A stretch of DNA of 64,000 nucleotides, taken from positions 62,001 to 126,000 of the forward strand of contig CAUJDF010000037.1 of NCBI GenBank assembly GCA_963169045.1, written 5' to 3'. A model generated the notes under the pieces. That model had not been told where the DNA came from. It searched no databases and saw only the letters and a program-made list of their open reading frames with translations. Position numbers and translations under genes: made by a program. This document shows, piece after piece, positions 15,660 through 24,520 of the stretch; position 1 is the stretch's first letter, and each line of letters opens with the position of its first letter. The stretch is from Myxococcota bacterium (GTDB lineage Bacteria > Myxococcota_A > Bradymonadia > UBA7976 > UBA1532).

Positions 15660-18221
15660 TCAGCGCCGGGGCGGCACGACGCCGATGTCCGAGCTCCACG
15701 GGTCGTGGGCGGGGTCGACCTCGGGGTGATCGAGCGTCAGCGTGGCCTCTGCGCCCTCGCCGCCGGCGCGCAGCTCGACGAAGTAGCGGCGGGCGCAGTC
15801 GGGCTTGAAGCGCAGTCCGCGCACGTCGCCGTCGCCGCCGAGGCGGGCGACGACGGTGCCCAAGTCGTCGAGGATGCGGGCGTCGAGCGGGCCGCCGGTC
15901 AGGGTCAGCTCGACGCGCTCGTTCGGGGAGAGCGACAGCTCGCCGTCGCAAAGGGCGAGCGGCAGCCGGGCGGCGCCGGCGCCCTGCAGGACGACCTCGT
16001 GGCCGCTGCCGTCGGCCTTCGGCGGGTTCAGCGGGTGGAAGAACGAGCCGTCGATGAACACCGCGGTCCGGTCGAACGCCGAGGGGTCGCAGGCGTCGGG
16101 CGTGCCGTCGCCGTCGCTGTCGGGCTGGAGCGGCTTCGGATCCTGGCCCTCGAGCGGGAAGGTGTAGGCGCCGTCCCAGTCCGCGAGCAGCGGGCACAGG
16201 TCGCAGGCGTCGCCGAGGCCGTCGCCGTCGCTGTCGAGCTGGTCGACGTTGGCCTCGAAGGCGCAGTTGTCGTCCTTGCCGGCGTGCACGTCGCCGTCGA
16301 AGTCGGGATTGCAGGCGTCGCCCTCGCCGTCGCCGTTCGCGTCGAGCTGGTCGGGGTTGGGCTCGGCGTCGCAGTTGTCCTCGACGTCGAGGACGCCGTC
16401 GCCGTCGTCGTCCGGATCGCAGACGTCGGCGGTGCCGTCGCCGTCGAGATCGGCGAGCGGCGGCGGGGCGCAGCTGCCGCCGCACGTCTCGAGGTAATCG
16501 TGCACGCCGCTGCCGTCGGCGTCGCAGTCGCAAGCGTCGCCCACGCCGTCGCCGTCGGCGTCCGCCTGATCGTCGTTGGGCGTGTGCAGGCAGTTGTCCC
16601 ATGCGTTCGCGACGAGGTCGGCGTCGTCGTCCTGCTCGTCGTCCTCCACGCCGTCGCAGTCGGCGTCCCCGCCGCCGAGGATCGGCGCGACCGCGTGCCA
16701 TGCCTGGCGCACCTGGCACGCGTCGTACGCGGTGAAGAGGTGCGTCCCGTCCTCGGCCCAGGTCTCGGCGGTGCTCACCGCCAGGTCCCGCGCGTCGGCG
16801 AACTGGGCGCCGGGCGCGAGGAAGCGCAGCAGGTGGTATGTCAGCCACTTCAGCTTGCCGCGCCCGATGCCTTGCACGGTGACGCCCTGGAAGGTCCCGC
16901 CGTCGGCGATGAGATAGGCGACCTTGTTCGGGATGCCGCTGTTGGTGTGGACGCCGCCGTTGTCGGCCATCGTCGTCACGTAGCCGCCCGCCGTGTCCGG
17001 CTGTCCGTACTTCGGCGGCTCGGCCAGCGAGCGGATGGGCGGGGAAGGCTTCTCGGTGCGGTCCTCGGCGATGAGCCAGTCACCGTCGACGAGCGCCGCC
17101 ATGACGTCCGCGAAGCTCTCGTTCAGGGCGCCGGACTGGTTCAGGTAGAGCAGGTTCGACGTCTCCGAGATGACCGCGTGGGTGAACTCGTGGGCGGCGA
17201 CGTCGAGGTCCACCCACCCGTAGCCGAACTCGATGCCGCAGCCGGCGAGGAACGTGCCGTTGACGTCGAAACCGGCGTTCACGTAGGCCACGACCTGGCC
17301 GTCGTCGTCGTCGAACGAGTGACGGCCGAGCTCCTTCCGGAAGTACAGCCACGTGTTGCGCAGGTGGTGCCAGGCGTAGGCGGGGTCGGTGGCCGTGTCG
17401 TACGGCGGGACGAGCCCCGTCTCGTCGCCGATGAAGACCTCCGTGGCGCTCTCCTCGAAGCAGTCGGTGATCTCCATCGACAGGCCCTTGACGTCCATCA
17501 TCTTCAGGTCGAAGTCCGCGAGCAGCTCGGCGTCGGTGAGGTCGTGGCCCAGGCCGTAGGCGAGGACGACGGCGCCGGTGCGCGCGTCGACGAGGACCTC
17601 GCGCGCGTGGGGCCCGCCGGTGCGGACGCGCCAGACGAGGCGGGCCGCGCCCTCCTCGCCGACGAGGCGCGGGTCGTACACCATCAGCGTCGTGTCGCCG
17701 ACGACCGGCGCCGGGACGCGCTCCGCCTCGGCGGTGGCGACCGACTCGGCCTGGGCGGCGGTGAGACGCGGCGGCGCGCCGTCGAGGTCGACGCCGTTCG
17801 AGACGGCGCCGTGCACGAGGCGGACGCGCCCGTGACCGCGCGCCGGCCACACCTCCACGTCGAGCGCGCTCGCGAACACCGGCAGGCCGCGCCACGTCTG
17901 CGCGAACGAGACGAGCGTCGCGCCGCCCTCGCCGGGCGAGGCGCGGCGCGTGACGAGCGCCAGGTCCGGCCGCCCCGCCTGGAACGCGACGTCGTGCTGC
18001 GCGACGAACGCCTCCGCCTGCCGCACGGCGTCCGCACCGGGCGCCTCCACGTCGAGCCGCAGCGTGCGCGGCAGGCCCGACCGCATCTTCACTTCGGGCG
18101 CGGTGCGCGACCGCGCGCGCAGCTCGTCGATCGCCGCCGTCTGGGCATCGATCGGCGCCGCCTGCGCCGTGCCGCCTGCCATCGCCACCACCGCCAGCGT
18201 CTTCAGGATTCGTGTCTTCAT
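15660..18221 (-). CDS. Secreted M4 (thermolysin-family) metallopeptidase with TSP3 repeats
   Basis: The start ATG at 18221 follows GGGAGGAG and gives a signal peptide ending AQAAP. An FTP/PepSY-type propeptide fills about residues 25-210. The catalytic domain has HEFTH (His344, Glu345, His348), the third zinc ligand in NESFADVMA, and the catalytic His425 in GGVHTNSG. A C-terminal tail of thrombospondin type 3 repeats (DxDGDGxGDAC units, about residues 535-710) would bind calcium and stiffen the protein, and a final beta-rich domain of about 130 residues may be a secretion or binding domain. It is made as a self-inhibited precursor, as is known for the family. It belongs with the M28 peptidase in degrading external protein, which suits a predatory or scavenging bacterium (inference). 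Confidence 0.93.
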   Translation of the reverse strand: MKTRILKTLAVVAMAGGTAQAAPIDAQTAAIDELRARSRTAPEVKMRSGLPRTLRLDVEAPGADAVRQAEAFVAQHDVAFQAGRPDLALVTRRASPGEGGATLVSFAQTWRGLPVFASALDVEVWPARGHGRVRLVHGAVSNGVDLDGAPPRLTAAQAESVATAEAERVPAPVVGDTTLMVYDPRLVGEEGAARLVWRVRTGGPHAREVLVDARTGAVVLAYGLGHDLTDAELLADFDLKMMDVKGLSMEITDCFEESATEVFIGDETGLVPPYDTATDPAYAWHHLRNTWLYFRKELGRHSFDDDDGQVVAYVNAGFDVNGTFLAGCGIEFGYGWVDLDVAAHEFTHAVISETSNLLYLNQSGALNESFADVMAALVDGDWLIAEDRTEKPSPPIRSLAEPPKYGQPDTAGGYVTTMADNGGVHTNSGIPNKVAYLIADGGTFQGVTVQGIGRGKLKWLTYHLLRFLAPGAQFADARDLAVSTAETWAEDGTHLFTAYDACQVRQAWHAVAPILGGGDADCDGVEDDEQDDDADLVANAWDNCLHTPNDDQADADGDGVGDACDCDADGSGVHDYLETCGGSCAPPPLADLDGDGTADVCDPDDDGDGVLDVEDNCDAEPNPDQLDANGDGEGDACNPDFDGDVHAGKDDNCAFEANVDQLDSDGDGLGDACDLCPLLADWDGAYTFPLEGQDPKPLQPDSDGDGTPDACDPSAFDRTAVFIDGSFFHPLNPPKADGSGHEVVLQGAGAARLPLALCDGELSLSPNERVELTLTGGPLDARILDDLGTVVARLGGDGDVRGLRFKPDCARRYFVELRAGGEGAEATLTLDHPEVDPAHDPWSSDIGVVPPRR

Positions 18222-18324
18222 GGGTCCGCTCCTCCCTTGCGCGGAGGGCGGATTGCAGCGCCCGTGCCGCGGCGCGAAGCCCGGAAATACGCGATCCGGC
18301 GAGGGTTTTCGGCGCCGCGCGCGG

Positions 18325-18367
18325 GGCACGTGCCAGGCACGTGCCAGTGGTCCCCCGGAACCGGGGG
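18325..18367. promoter_or_regulatory. Tandem palindromes between divergent genes
   Basis: The perfect palindrome GGCACGTGCC occurs twice, at 18325-18334 and 18336-18345, an 11-base repeat that places both copies on the same face of the helix. Seven bases later comes a third perfect palindrome, CCCCCGG-AA-CCGGGGG at 18352-18367. The region lies between the M4 peptidase gene (leftward) and the exonuclease gene (rightward). Two adjacent identical palindromes suggest cooperative binding of a dimeric regulator. The regulator is not identified. Confidence 0.5.
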
Positions 18368-18456
18368 CGTCTCGCCGTCCGGCGCTGTCGACGCTCGCGT
18401 GTTCAGTATCTTTTCCGATGTCTCGGCGGCACACTCCGTCGTCGGGAGGAACGGGC

Positions 18457-18972
18457 ATGAGCGGCAAGCCGCGCGCCTTCGTCGCGATCGACTTCGAGAC
18501 GGCCGACTACGCGCCCGACTCGGCGTGCGCGGTCGCGCTCGTGCGCGTCGAGGGCGACCGGATCGTCCGCACGGAGAGCCGGCTCGTCCGTCCGCCGCGC
18601 CGCGAGTTCGTGTTCACGCACATCCACGGCATCGAGTGGGCGCACGTCGAGCAGGCGCCGTCCTTCGGCGACGTCTGGCCCGAGCTCGCGCCGCTCCTCG
18701 AAGGCGTAGACTTCGTCGCCGCGCACAACGCCAGCTTCGACCGCGGCGTGCTCGACGCCTGCTGCGAGGCGGCGGGCCTCCCCGCCCCGGCCCAGCGCTT
18801 CGTGTGCACGGTCCAGCTGGCGCGCCGGGCGTGGGTGCTGCCGAGCGCCCGGCTCAACGTGGTGTGTGAACATCTCGGCATCCCACTGAAGCACCACGAC
18901 GCGTCGTCCGACGCGCAGGCGTGCGCGCGCATCATTCTGCGCGCCCGCGAAGAAGGCCACGTCGTCGACTGA
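18457..18972 (+). CDS. DnaQ-like 3'-5' exonuclease (DEDDh)
   Basis: 171 residues; the start ATG at 18457 follows GGGAGGA. The family motifs are complete: Exo I is VAIDFET near the N-terminus, Exo II is AAHNASFDRGVL, and Exo III is HHDASSDAQAC with the catalytic His. A free-standing domain of this size matches the stand-alone DNA polymerase III epsilon-like exonucleases, which trim or proofread DNA 3' ends, rather than the larger DnaQ with a polymerase-tethering tail. Two metal ions bound by the acidic residues would drive hydrolysis. It is cytoplasmic with no partner gene nearby. An RNase T or oligoribonuclease-like role cannot be excluded from sequence alone. Confidence 0.88.
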   Translation: MSGKPRAFVAIDFETADYAPDSACAVALVRVEGDRIVRTESRLVRPPRREFVFTHIHGIEWAHVEQAPSFGDVWPELAPLLEGVDFVAAHNASFDRGVLDACCEAAGLPAPAQRFVCTVQLARRAWVLPSARLNVVCEHLGIPLKHHDASSDAQACARIILRAREEGHVVD

Positions 18973-19006
18973 AGGCCGCGCCGTCCCCGCCGCAAGGAGA
19001 TTCCGC

Positions 19007-19546
19007 ATGTCGTCCGAGATGAGCACGTACGATCCATTCGACCGCCATTTCCGCCCCCTCGGCCTCGGTCTCGTCCTCGCGCTGCTCGCGGGGTTGTTCG
19101 GGATCGCGCTCGGCGTCGCCTTCGGGGCCGCCGAGGACTCGCTCAAGGGCGGTCTCGAGGCGAGCGGCCGCGCCGTCCTGGCCGAGGCCTACAAGGGCGA
19201 CGACGGCGCGCTGAAGGCCGTGCTCGCGAAGAGCTGGACCTACTACAAGCGCGCGCACCTGCACGCGGGGGCGATGGGCGCCGGCGCCCTCACGGCGATC
19301 TTCGTGCTCGCCTTCGCCGGCGGCCCGCGCCGTCTGCTGCAGGCGGCGGCGATCGGCCTCGGGTTCGGCGCGCTCGGCTACGGTCTGTTCTGGTTCCTGG
19401 CCGGATGGATGGCGCCCGGCCGCGGCGGCACCGACGCGGCGAAGGCGGCGCTCGAGTGGCTCGCGCTGCCCTCCGCGGGCGCCTACGGGCTCGGCATGTT
19501 GCTGACCCTCGTGATGCTCGTGCGGCGGCTCGCCGCGCGGCCGTAG
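19007..19546 (+). CDS. Small inner-membrane protein, four predicted helices
   Basis: 179 residues; ATG at 19007 follows AAGGAG, with a second possible ATG four codons on. Hydrophobic stretches lie near residues 20-40, 90-105, 110-132 and 150-173, with a soluble loop of about 45 residues between the first two. The loop is Lys/Tyr-rich (SWTYYKRAHLHAG). The gene is 34 bases behind the exonuclease and converges on the ThrE-family gene with six bases between. I do not recognise a family, and function cannot be inferred. Confidence 0.75.
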   Translation: MSSEMSTYDPFDRHFRPLGLGLVLALLAGLFGIALGVAFGAAEDSLKGGLEASGRAVLAEAYKGDDGALKAVLAKSWTYYKRAHLHAGAMGAGALTAIFVLAFAGGPRRLLQAAAIGLGFGALGYGLFWFLAGWMAPGRGGTDAAKAALEWLALPSAGAYGLGMLLTLVMLVRRLAARP

Positions 19547-19552
19547 GGCGCG

Positions 19553-20779
19553 CTACAGCGCCCTTCGCGGCGGGACGAGCGCGTTGGCGGCCAACATGCC
19601 GGCGACGAGGCTCGCCGCCACGATGCTCATCGACACGAGCGCGTCGATGCCCGCCGTCACGTCGTTGTCCATGAGCGACGACAGGCTGCGGAAGCCGATG
19701 CTCCCCGGCACGAGCATGATGATGCCCGGCACGATGACCGTGGCCGAAGGGCGCTTGAAGCGGCGCGCGTACACGTTGCCCGCGGTGGCGACGGCGAGCG
19801 CGCCGAAGGCCGCGCCGAGCTCCGGGCCGAGCAGCGCCGAGCCGCCGCGCGAGCCCGCGTAGCCGAGCCCGCAGACGATCAGCTGCCACGGAAAGGCCCG
19901 CGCCGGCGCTTTCGACAGCACCGCCAGCGCCGGCGCGGCGAGAACGAGCGCGATCAGCGCGCTCCACGAAGGCAGCGCGAGCGGTGGCAGGAGCGCGGCG
20001 TGTCCCGGCACGTACATCGCGAGGCGCTCGCCGATGGCCGTCCCCACCGCGATCTTGAGGAACGTCATCGCCGCGCTCGTCAGCCGCGCCGTCCCCGACG
20101 CCAGGTGGCGCATCGCCACCTCGTTCAGCCCGATGGTGAGCGTGAAGCCGGGCATCAGCACGATGAGCCCCGCGACCGTCGCCACGTGGATCGAGACCGG
20201 CCCGAGGCGCGCCGCGAGGCCGGCGACGAAGGCGCCGAGCAACGACGCCACGAGGTCGAACACCTGCGCGCCGACGGCCTTCGACGGCACGACGGTCGCC
20301 AGCACGCCGATGAGCAGGCCGATGGCCGTGCCCACGAAGAGGTCGGGGACGCCGCCGCCGAGGAACACGGCGGCCGTCCCCGAGGCGACGCCGTAGGCGA
20401 GCAGCGTGATCGGGCGGCCGTAGGGGGGCGGCGCGCGCTCGATGGCCTCGAGGCGCCGGAGCGCCTCGCCGGGCGGCAGCGCGCCCTCGACGACCGCGAG
20501 CGCCACCGCGTCGACGCGCCCGAGCTTCTCGAGGTCCGTCTCGCCCGGCTCGGTGCGCAGCACGCTCGTGCGCGCGTCCTCGGGGTGGCCGAACGCGATC
20601 ATGAGGAACGTCGGCGACGCGAAGAACTGCGCCTCGACGCCGAGGGCCTCGGCCACCTGCGCCAGCGCGCCCTCGAGCCGGTGCGAAGGCGCCCCGTAGC
20701 GGTGCATGCCGCGGGCGAGCGCCAGCAGCAGCGCCTCCCGCTCGCTCGTCGCCCGCCGCTCCTTCGCCGCGCCTCGCAT
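19553..20779 (-). CDS. ThrE-family transporter (threonine/serine exporter-like)
   Basis: 408 residues; the start ATG at 20779 follows GGAGG. The N-terminal soluble part (to about residue 115) has the ThrE features: LARGMHRYGAPSHRLE, PTFLMIAFG near residue 55, and PPPYGRP just before the membrane part. About ten hydrophobic helices follow in two sets of five, which correspond to the two ThrE membrane domains (ThrE and ThrE_2 in one chain). The gating-type motif LMPGFTLTIGLNE is present, and VPGIIMLVPGSIGFRS begins the second half. Family members export small amino acids such as threonine using the proton gradient; the substrate here is inferred. It is monocistronic and convergent with the preceding gene. 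Confidence 0.88.
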   Translation of the reverse strand: MRGAAKERRATSEREALLLALARGMHRYGAPSHRLEGALAQVAEALGVEAQFFASPTFLMIAFGHPEDARTSVLRTEPGETDLEKLGRVDAVALAVVEGALPPGEALRRLEAIERAPPPYGRPITLLAYGVASGTAAVFLGGGVPDLFVGTAIGLLIGVLATVVPSKAVGAQVFDLVASLLGAFVAGLAARLGPVSIHVATVAGLIVLMPGFTLTIGLNEVAMRHLASGTARLTSAAMTFLKIAVGTAIGERLAMYVPGHAALLPPLALPSWSALIALVLAAPALAVLSKAPARAFPWQLIVCGLGYAGSRGGSALLGPELGAAFGALAVATAGNVYARRFKRPSATVIVPGIIMLVPGSIGFRSLSSLMDNDVTAGIDALVSMSIVAASLVAGMLAANALVPPRRAL

Positions 20780-20871
20780 GCCGCCTCCGTGCGCGGCGCA
20801 CTCTACGGGCGGGGACCGGGCCGCCGCCACTCGCCCTTGACGCCGACGCCGCGGCGGCGCACACCGGGCGG

Positions 20872-21441
20872 ATGCGCAGCCTGATCGCGACCGTCTTCGT
20901 GCTGGCCCTCGGCGGCTGCTCCGCGTGCGCGCCCCGCGAGGCCGCCGTCGCGCCGGCGCCCGCCAGCGCGCCGGCCGCCTCCGCTTCGTCGGCGAAGAAG
21001 CACCCGCCGGCCCCGCCGATCGCGTCCGGCACCCGCGTCCAGGTCGACTGGGTCAGCGACGGCGACACCGTCCTCGTGCGGTTGCCCGACGGCGCCAAGG
21101 CCGCCATCCGCGTCCTCGGCATCGACTGCCCCGAGTCCAAGCGCAACGCGAAGTGCGCGCGCGACGGCCGCGAGGGCCGCCTCGACTGCGACGCCCAGGT
21201 CCCGCTCGGCAAGGCCGCCACGAAGTATGCGATTTCGTTGGTGAAGGGACGCTCCGTCACGGTCGAGACCCGCGACGGGACCGGCGCCACCGAGAATGAC
21301 GCGTACGGCCGCGCGCTCGCCTACCTGCGCCTCGAGGACGGCCGCGACTTCGGTCTGCTGATGGTGCGGGAGGCGAAGTGCAGCGACTTCGGCTGGCGCT
21401 ACCCGCACCCGCGCATGGACGAGTACGGCGGACGGCGCTGA
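20872..21441 (+). CDS. Thermonuclease-like (SNase fold) lipoprotein
   Basis: 189 residues. ATG at 20872 gives a lipoprotein signal with lipobox LGGC and an Ala/Pro/Ser linker to about residue 48. The SNase-like barrel follows: VDWVSDGDTVLVRL, then IRVLGIDCPESKR, the family RxxxIDxPE signature with the first active-site basic residue, and the late DAYGRALAYL. Cysteines in the barrel may form a disulfide. SNase-type enzymes use calcium to cut single- and double-stranded nucleic acid. It is anchored outside the cytoplasm, so scavenging DNA or acting on prey or matrix DNA is plausible. The ribosome site is weak. It converges on the kinase gene with 20 bases between. Confidence 0.88.
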   Translation: MRSLIATVFVLALGGCSACAPREAAVAPAPASAPAASASSAKKHPPAPPIASGTRVQVDWVSDGDTVLVRLPDGAKAAIRVLGIDCPESKRNAKCARDGREGRLDCDAQVPLGKAATKYAISLVKGRSVTVETRDGTGATENDAYGRALAYLRLEDGRDFGLLMVREAKCSDFGWRYPHPRMDEYGGRR

Positions 21442-21461
21442 ACGACGGCGCTCGCCGGCGA

Positions 21462-23513
21462 TCAGGGCTCGGACGGCCGTACGCGGGCGTCGAGCATCGC
21501 GGCGAGGCGGGCGTTACGGCGGGCCGCTTCGCGGAGGGCCGTCGAGGCGCGCGCGTGGCGGAGCGCCTCGTGCGGGGACGGGGCCTGCTGCAGGGCGCGC
21601 TGGAGCTCGAGGGCCGCCCGGGTGTCGTCGCCCGTGGCGGCGCTCTGCTGGGCGCGGGTCAGCGCCAGCTCCCACGAGGGCGGCGGCTCGGGATCCTGGG
21701 AGCGGGCGCGCCGCGCGGCGCTCGGCGGCGCGGTCCGCGCGGTGGGCGCCGCCGGGTCGGAGGGCGTAGACGCACCGGGCAACGCCGCCGCACCGGCCGA
21801 CGCCGCCGCACCGGGCGACGCCGCCGCACCGGGCGACGCCGCCGGGTCGGAGGGCGTAGACGCACCGGGCGACGCCGCCGCGCCAGGCGACGCTGCTTCA
21901 CCGGGCGACGCTGCTTCACCGGGCGACGCCGCGGCACCGGGCGACGCCGCGGCACCGGGCGACGCCGCCGCGCCAGGCGACGCCACCGCGCCGGCAAGCG
22001 CCGCCGCGTCGGAAGGCGCCGCCGTGGGCGTCGTGCCCGGGGGCTGCGCGGGATCGGGGGCGGAGGCCGCCGTCCCGGCCGCCGGCCGCGCCACCGTCAC
22101 CGCCGCCCCGTCGCCCTCGGCAGGCCGCGCGTCGCTCGGGGACGCCTGGCGCATCGCGGCGCGCTCGGCGTTCGACGCCGCCTCCGCGGCGCGCGAGGGG
22201 CTCTCCGGCCGCGGGACCGCCGACCGCGCCACCGGCGGCCGGGCGTCGCCGAGCGGCTCGAGCGAGACCTCCGCATCGGCGAAGTACGCGCGCCAGAGCC
22301 AGACGCCGCTGCCCGCGAGGACGGCCAGGACCAGCAGCGCGGCAGGCACGCCCCGGCGACGTCTGGGCCCCGCCGGCGTCAGCGAGGACTCCGGCCCGTC
22401 CCAGCTCAGGAGCGGCACACCCCACGCCACGGGGCCGTCCTGCGTCGCGAGCGGCGGCGTCAGGTCGACGCGGGTCTGCAGGTCGGGGGGCGGCGCCGGC
22501 CGCGCGCGCGGCGACGCCGCCGTGACGCGCCGGTCGCCGCCCGCCGCCGCGAGCAGCGCCGCGGCCATGGCGCGCGCGTTGGCGTGTCGGTCCTCGGGCC
22601 GCTTGGCGAGCGCCTTGCGGACGACCGCCTCGAGCGGCGCCGGAATGGCCAGCGACGGAGGCAGCGGCGGCACCGGCAGCTCGACGTGCGCGCGCACGGT
22701 GGCCAGCGGCGTCCGGCCGCGGAAGGGCGGCGCGCCGCCGAGCATCTCGTAGAGCAGGACACCGACGGCGTACAGGTCGGAGGCGGGGCCCACCGGGAGC
22801 GAGTCGGCCTGCTCCGGCGAGATGTACGACGGCGTGCCGAGGATGGCGCGCGTGCCCGTGAGCGGCTCGTCGCCGGCGTCGAGGATCTTGGCGATGCCGA
22901 AGTCGAGGACCTTGATCCGCTCGCCGCCGAGCGGCCCGCGGACGCGCATCACGTTCTCCGGCTTCAGGTCGCGGTGGACCATGCCGAGCGCGTGCGCCTC
23001 GGCGAGCGCGCCGAGGATCTGCTCGCCGAAACGGACCACGCGCTCAGGCGCCATCGCGCCCTCGGCGTTGAGCACCTGGCGCAGCGACGCCCCCTCGATG
23101 AGCTCCATGACGATGTAGAGCAGCCCGTCGGATGCCTCCTCGCCGAACGCGAACACCTTGACCGTGCTGGGATCGGCGAGCTGGGCGACGACGCGCGCCT
23201 CGCGGAGGAACCGGGCCCGCATCTGCGGCACCGGCGCGTGCTGCGCCCCCATCACCTTGAGGGCGACGTGCCGGTTCAACGAGTACTGCACCGCGCGGTA
23301 GACCATGCCGAAGGCGCCGCCGCCCAGGGGCTCGACGACCCCCAGGTCGCCGGCCAGCACCCGGCCGAGCAAGGGATCCTGCGGATACGCGGCGGCGACG
23401 GCCGTCGCGACCATCGCCCGGCCGTCGTGCGCGCAGACCTGCCCCGGCGCGCCCGCGCGGGCGTGGCCGCACGCCCGGCAGACGAGCGACTGGTCAGGTC
23501 GTGGTCCGGACAC
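21462..23513 (-). CDS. Transmembrane Ser/Thr protein kinase (PknB-like)
   Basis: 683 residues. GTG at 23513 was chosen because GGGAG lies upstream and a short zinc-ribbon-like N-terminus (CRACGHARAGAPGQVC) begins directly after it. The kinase domain spans about residues 58-325: Gly-rich loop GGGAFGMVY, Lys86 in VALKVMG, His180-Arg-Asp in HRDLKPEN, DFG in VLDFGIAK, and the APE-region variant SPEQAD. One transmembrane helix lies at about 388-408. Outside it is a low-complexity Ala/Ser/Pro/Gly stalk built from short tandem repeats, then a charged helical end of about 90 residues that may be a repeat-type sensor domain. It would phosphorylate cytoplasmic targets in response to an envelope signal. 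The gene follows the benzoyl-CoA operon by 157 bases on the same strand; a functional link is unproven. Confidence 0.93.
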   Translation of the reverse strand: MSGPRPDQSLVCRACGHARAGAPGQVCAHDGRAMVATAVAAAYPQDPLLGRVLAGDLGVVEPLGGGAFGMVYRAVQYSLNRHVALKVMGAQHAPVPQMRARFLREARVVAQLADPSTVKVFAFGEEASDGLLYIVMELIEGASLRQVLNAEGAMAPERVVRFGEQILGALAEAHALGMVHRDLKPENVMRVRGPLGGERIKVLDFGIAKILDAGDEPLTGTRAILGTPSYISPEQADSLPVGPASDLYAVGVLLYEMLGGAPPFRGRTPLATVRAHVELPVPPLPPSLAIPAPLEAVVRKALAKRPEDRHANARAMAAALLAAAGGDRRVTAASPRARPAPPPDLQTRVDLTPPLATQDGPVAWGVPLLSWDGPESSLTPAGPRRRRGVPAALLVLAVLAGSGVWLWRAYFADAEVSLEPLGDARPPVARSAVPRPESPSRAAEAASNAERAAMRQASPSDARPAEGDGAAVTVARPAAGTAASAPDPAQPPGTTPTAAPSDAAALAGAVASPGAAASPGAAASPGAAASPGEAASPGEAASPGAAASPGASTPSDPAASPGAAASPGAAASAGAAALPGASTPSDPAAPTARTAPPSAARRARSQDPEPPPSWELALTRAQQSAATGDDTRAALELQRALQQAPSPHEALRHARASTALREAARRNARLAAMLDARVRPSEP
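21751..21984. repeat. Tandem repeats coding the kinase stalk
   Basis: A 30-base block beginning GCCGGGTCGGAGGGCG is repeated exactly at 21751-21780 and 21841-21870, 90 bases apart. The DNA between and after is made of 18-base units of the type GCCGCCGCACCGGGCGAC. In the protein (minus strand) these encode repeated GAAASP-type hexapeptides. Such repeats expand and contract easily, so stalk length probably differs between strains. Confidence 0.8.
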
Positions 23514-23610
23514 GACGTCTCCCTCGCGCCGGCCCACCGTGAGCCATCGCCGGCGGCAAATCAAGACCAAGGTGCGCGGCGACACGGAGGGAGGCATTCG
23601 ATGGGTCTGT

Positions 23611-23634
23611 GACTCGAGAGACACCGCTCGAGTC
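23611..23634. terminator. Hairpin downstream of bcrD
   Basis: GACTCGAG at 23611-23618 and CTCGAGTC at 23627-23634 are perfect 8-base arms around an 8-base loop, 37 bases after the bcrD stop. No T-run follows on the minus strand, so an intrinsic terminator is uncertain. It may instead be an operator or RNA structure ahead of the kinase gene, which starts about 100 bases further on. Confidence 0.35.
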
Positions 23635-23670
23635 GACACACGGGGCGACGCGCGTCGTCCGAGGCGACGC

Positions 23671-24519
23671 CTACGCCGGAGCGGACATCGCGGCGGCTTC
23701 GGCGCGCCGCAGGCGGTCGTGGCGGAAGCGGCCCCACAGCGCGGCCCCCATGGCACCGGCGTAGATCGAGTCGGGGTGGCTGCGCGCGACGAGCGCCAGC
23801 TTCTCCCCGGCGAGCGCGTCGTTGAGCGCGGCGACGAGTCCGGTGTCGAGCGCGAGGCCGCCCGTGAGCAGCACGACGCCCTCGTCGGTGCCGATCGCCT
23901 TGAGCAGCTTGGCGAGGCGCGTCGCCATCGACTGGTGGATGCCGCGGAGGATGTCGGGCGGAGACACGCCGCGCGAGACCATGTTGATCACGTCGGTCTC
24001 GGCGAGGACGGCGCAGATGCCGCTGACCTTCTCCGGCGCCGTCGCGGTGACCGACAGCGCGCCGATCTCGTCCTGGGCGACGCCGAGGTAGCGCGCGATG
24101 TTCTCGAGGAACTGGCCGGATCCCGACGCGCACTGGCTCGTCATGCGGTAGGCGAGCACCTTGCCGCGCTCGTCCACGCGGATGGCGCGCCCGTGCAGCG
24201 CCCCGACGTCGAGCACCGCCCGCGCCTCGGGGTCGAGGTGCAGCGCGCCGCGCCCGTGGGTGGTCATCGAGTAGAAGTGGCCGGTGTGGAACTCGAGGCT
24301 CTCGCCCTCGCCGGTCGTCGCGCAGTAGGCCACGTCGCCGCGCGTCAGCCCCGCCTCCGCCAACAGCCGGTCGTAGGACTCGCCGGCGAGCGCGTACGGG
24401 TCGCGCTGCCGGATGCGGTCGGTGCGCTTGCCGAGCAGGCGCGTCTCGCCGCCCTCGAACCCGAACAGCACCGCCTTGACGGCGCCGGCGCCGACGTCGA
24501 TCCCCGCCGTGATGATCAC
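23671..24519 (-). CDS. bcrD: Benzoyl-CoA reductase subunit D (ATPase)
   Basis: 282 residues, the size of Thauera-type BcrD. The start is GTG at 24519, with GGAGG upstream and one base after the bcrA stop. BadF/BadG/BcrA/BcrD ATPase fold: phosphate loop ITAGIDVGAGAVKAVLF at the N-terminus, DVGALHGRAI in the middle and [11 protein letters not shown] for the adenosine site. Cys130 (TSQCASGSGQFL) and Cys169 (GICAVLAETDVI) are 39 residues apart, the spacing of the iron-sulfur ligands in this family; with the two in BcrA they would hold one [4Fe-4S] cluster at the A-D interface. The A-D unit hydrolyses ATP to push low-potential electrons to the B-C catalytic unit. It is the last gene of the operon, and no ferredoxin gene follows. 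Confidence 0.95.
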   Translation of the reverse strand: MIITAGIDVGAGAVKAVLFGFEGGETRLLGKRTDRIRQRDPYALAGESYDRLLAEAGLTRGDVAYCATTGEGESLEFHTGHFYSMTTHGRGALHLDPEARAVLDVGALHGRAIRVDERGKVLAYRMTSQCASGSGQFLENIARYLGVAQDEIGALSVTATAPEKVSGICAVLAETDVINMVSRGVSPPDILRGIHQSMATRLAKLLKAIGTDEGVVLLTGGLALDTGLVAALNDALAGEKLALVARSHPDSIYAGAMGAALWGRFRHDRLRRAEAAAMSAPA

Positions 24520-24520
24520 T

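Noticed and set aside
21751..21984. CRISPR-like regular repeats
   Set aside because: The repeats are coding, in frame with a kinase stalk, of two unit sizes and without unique spacers.
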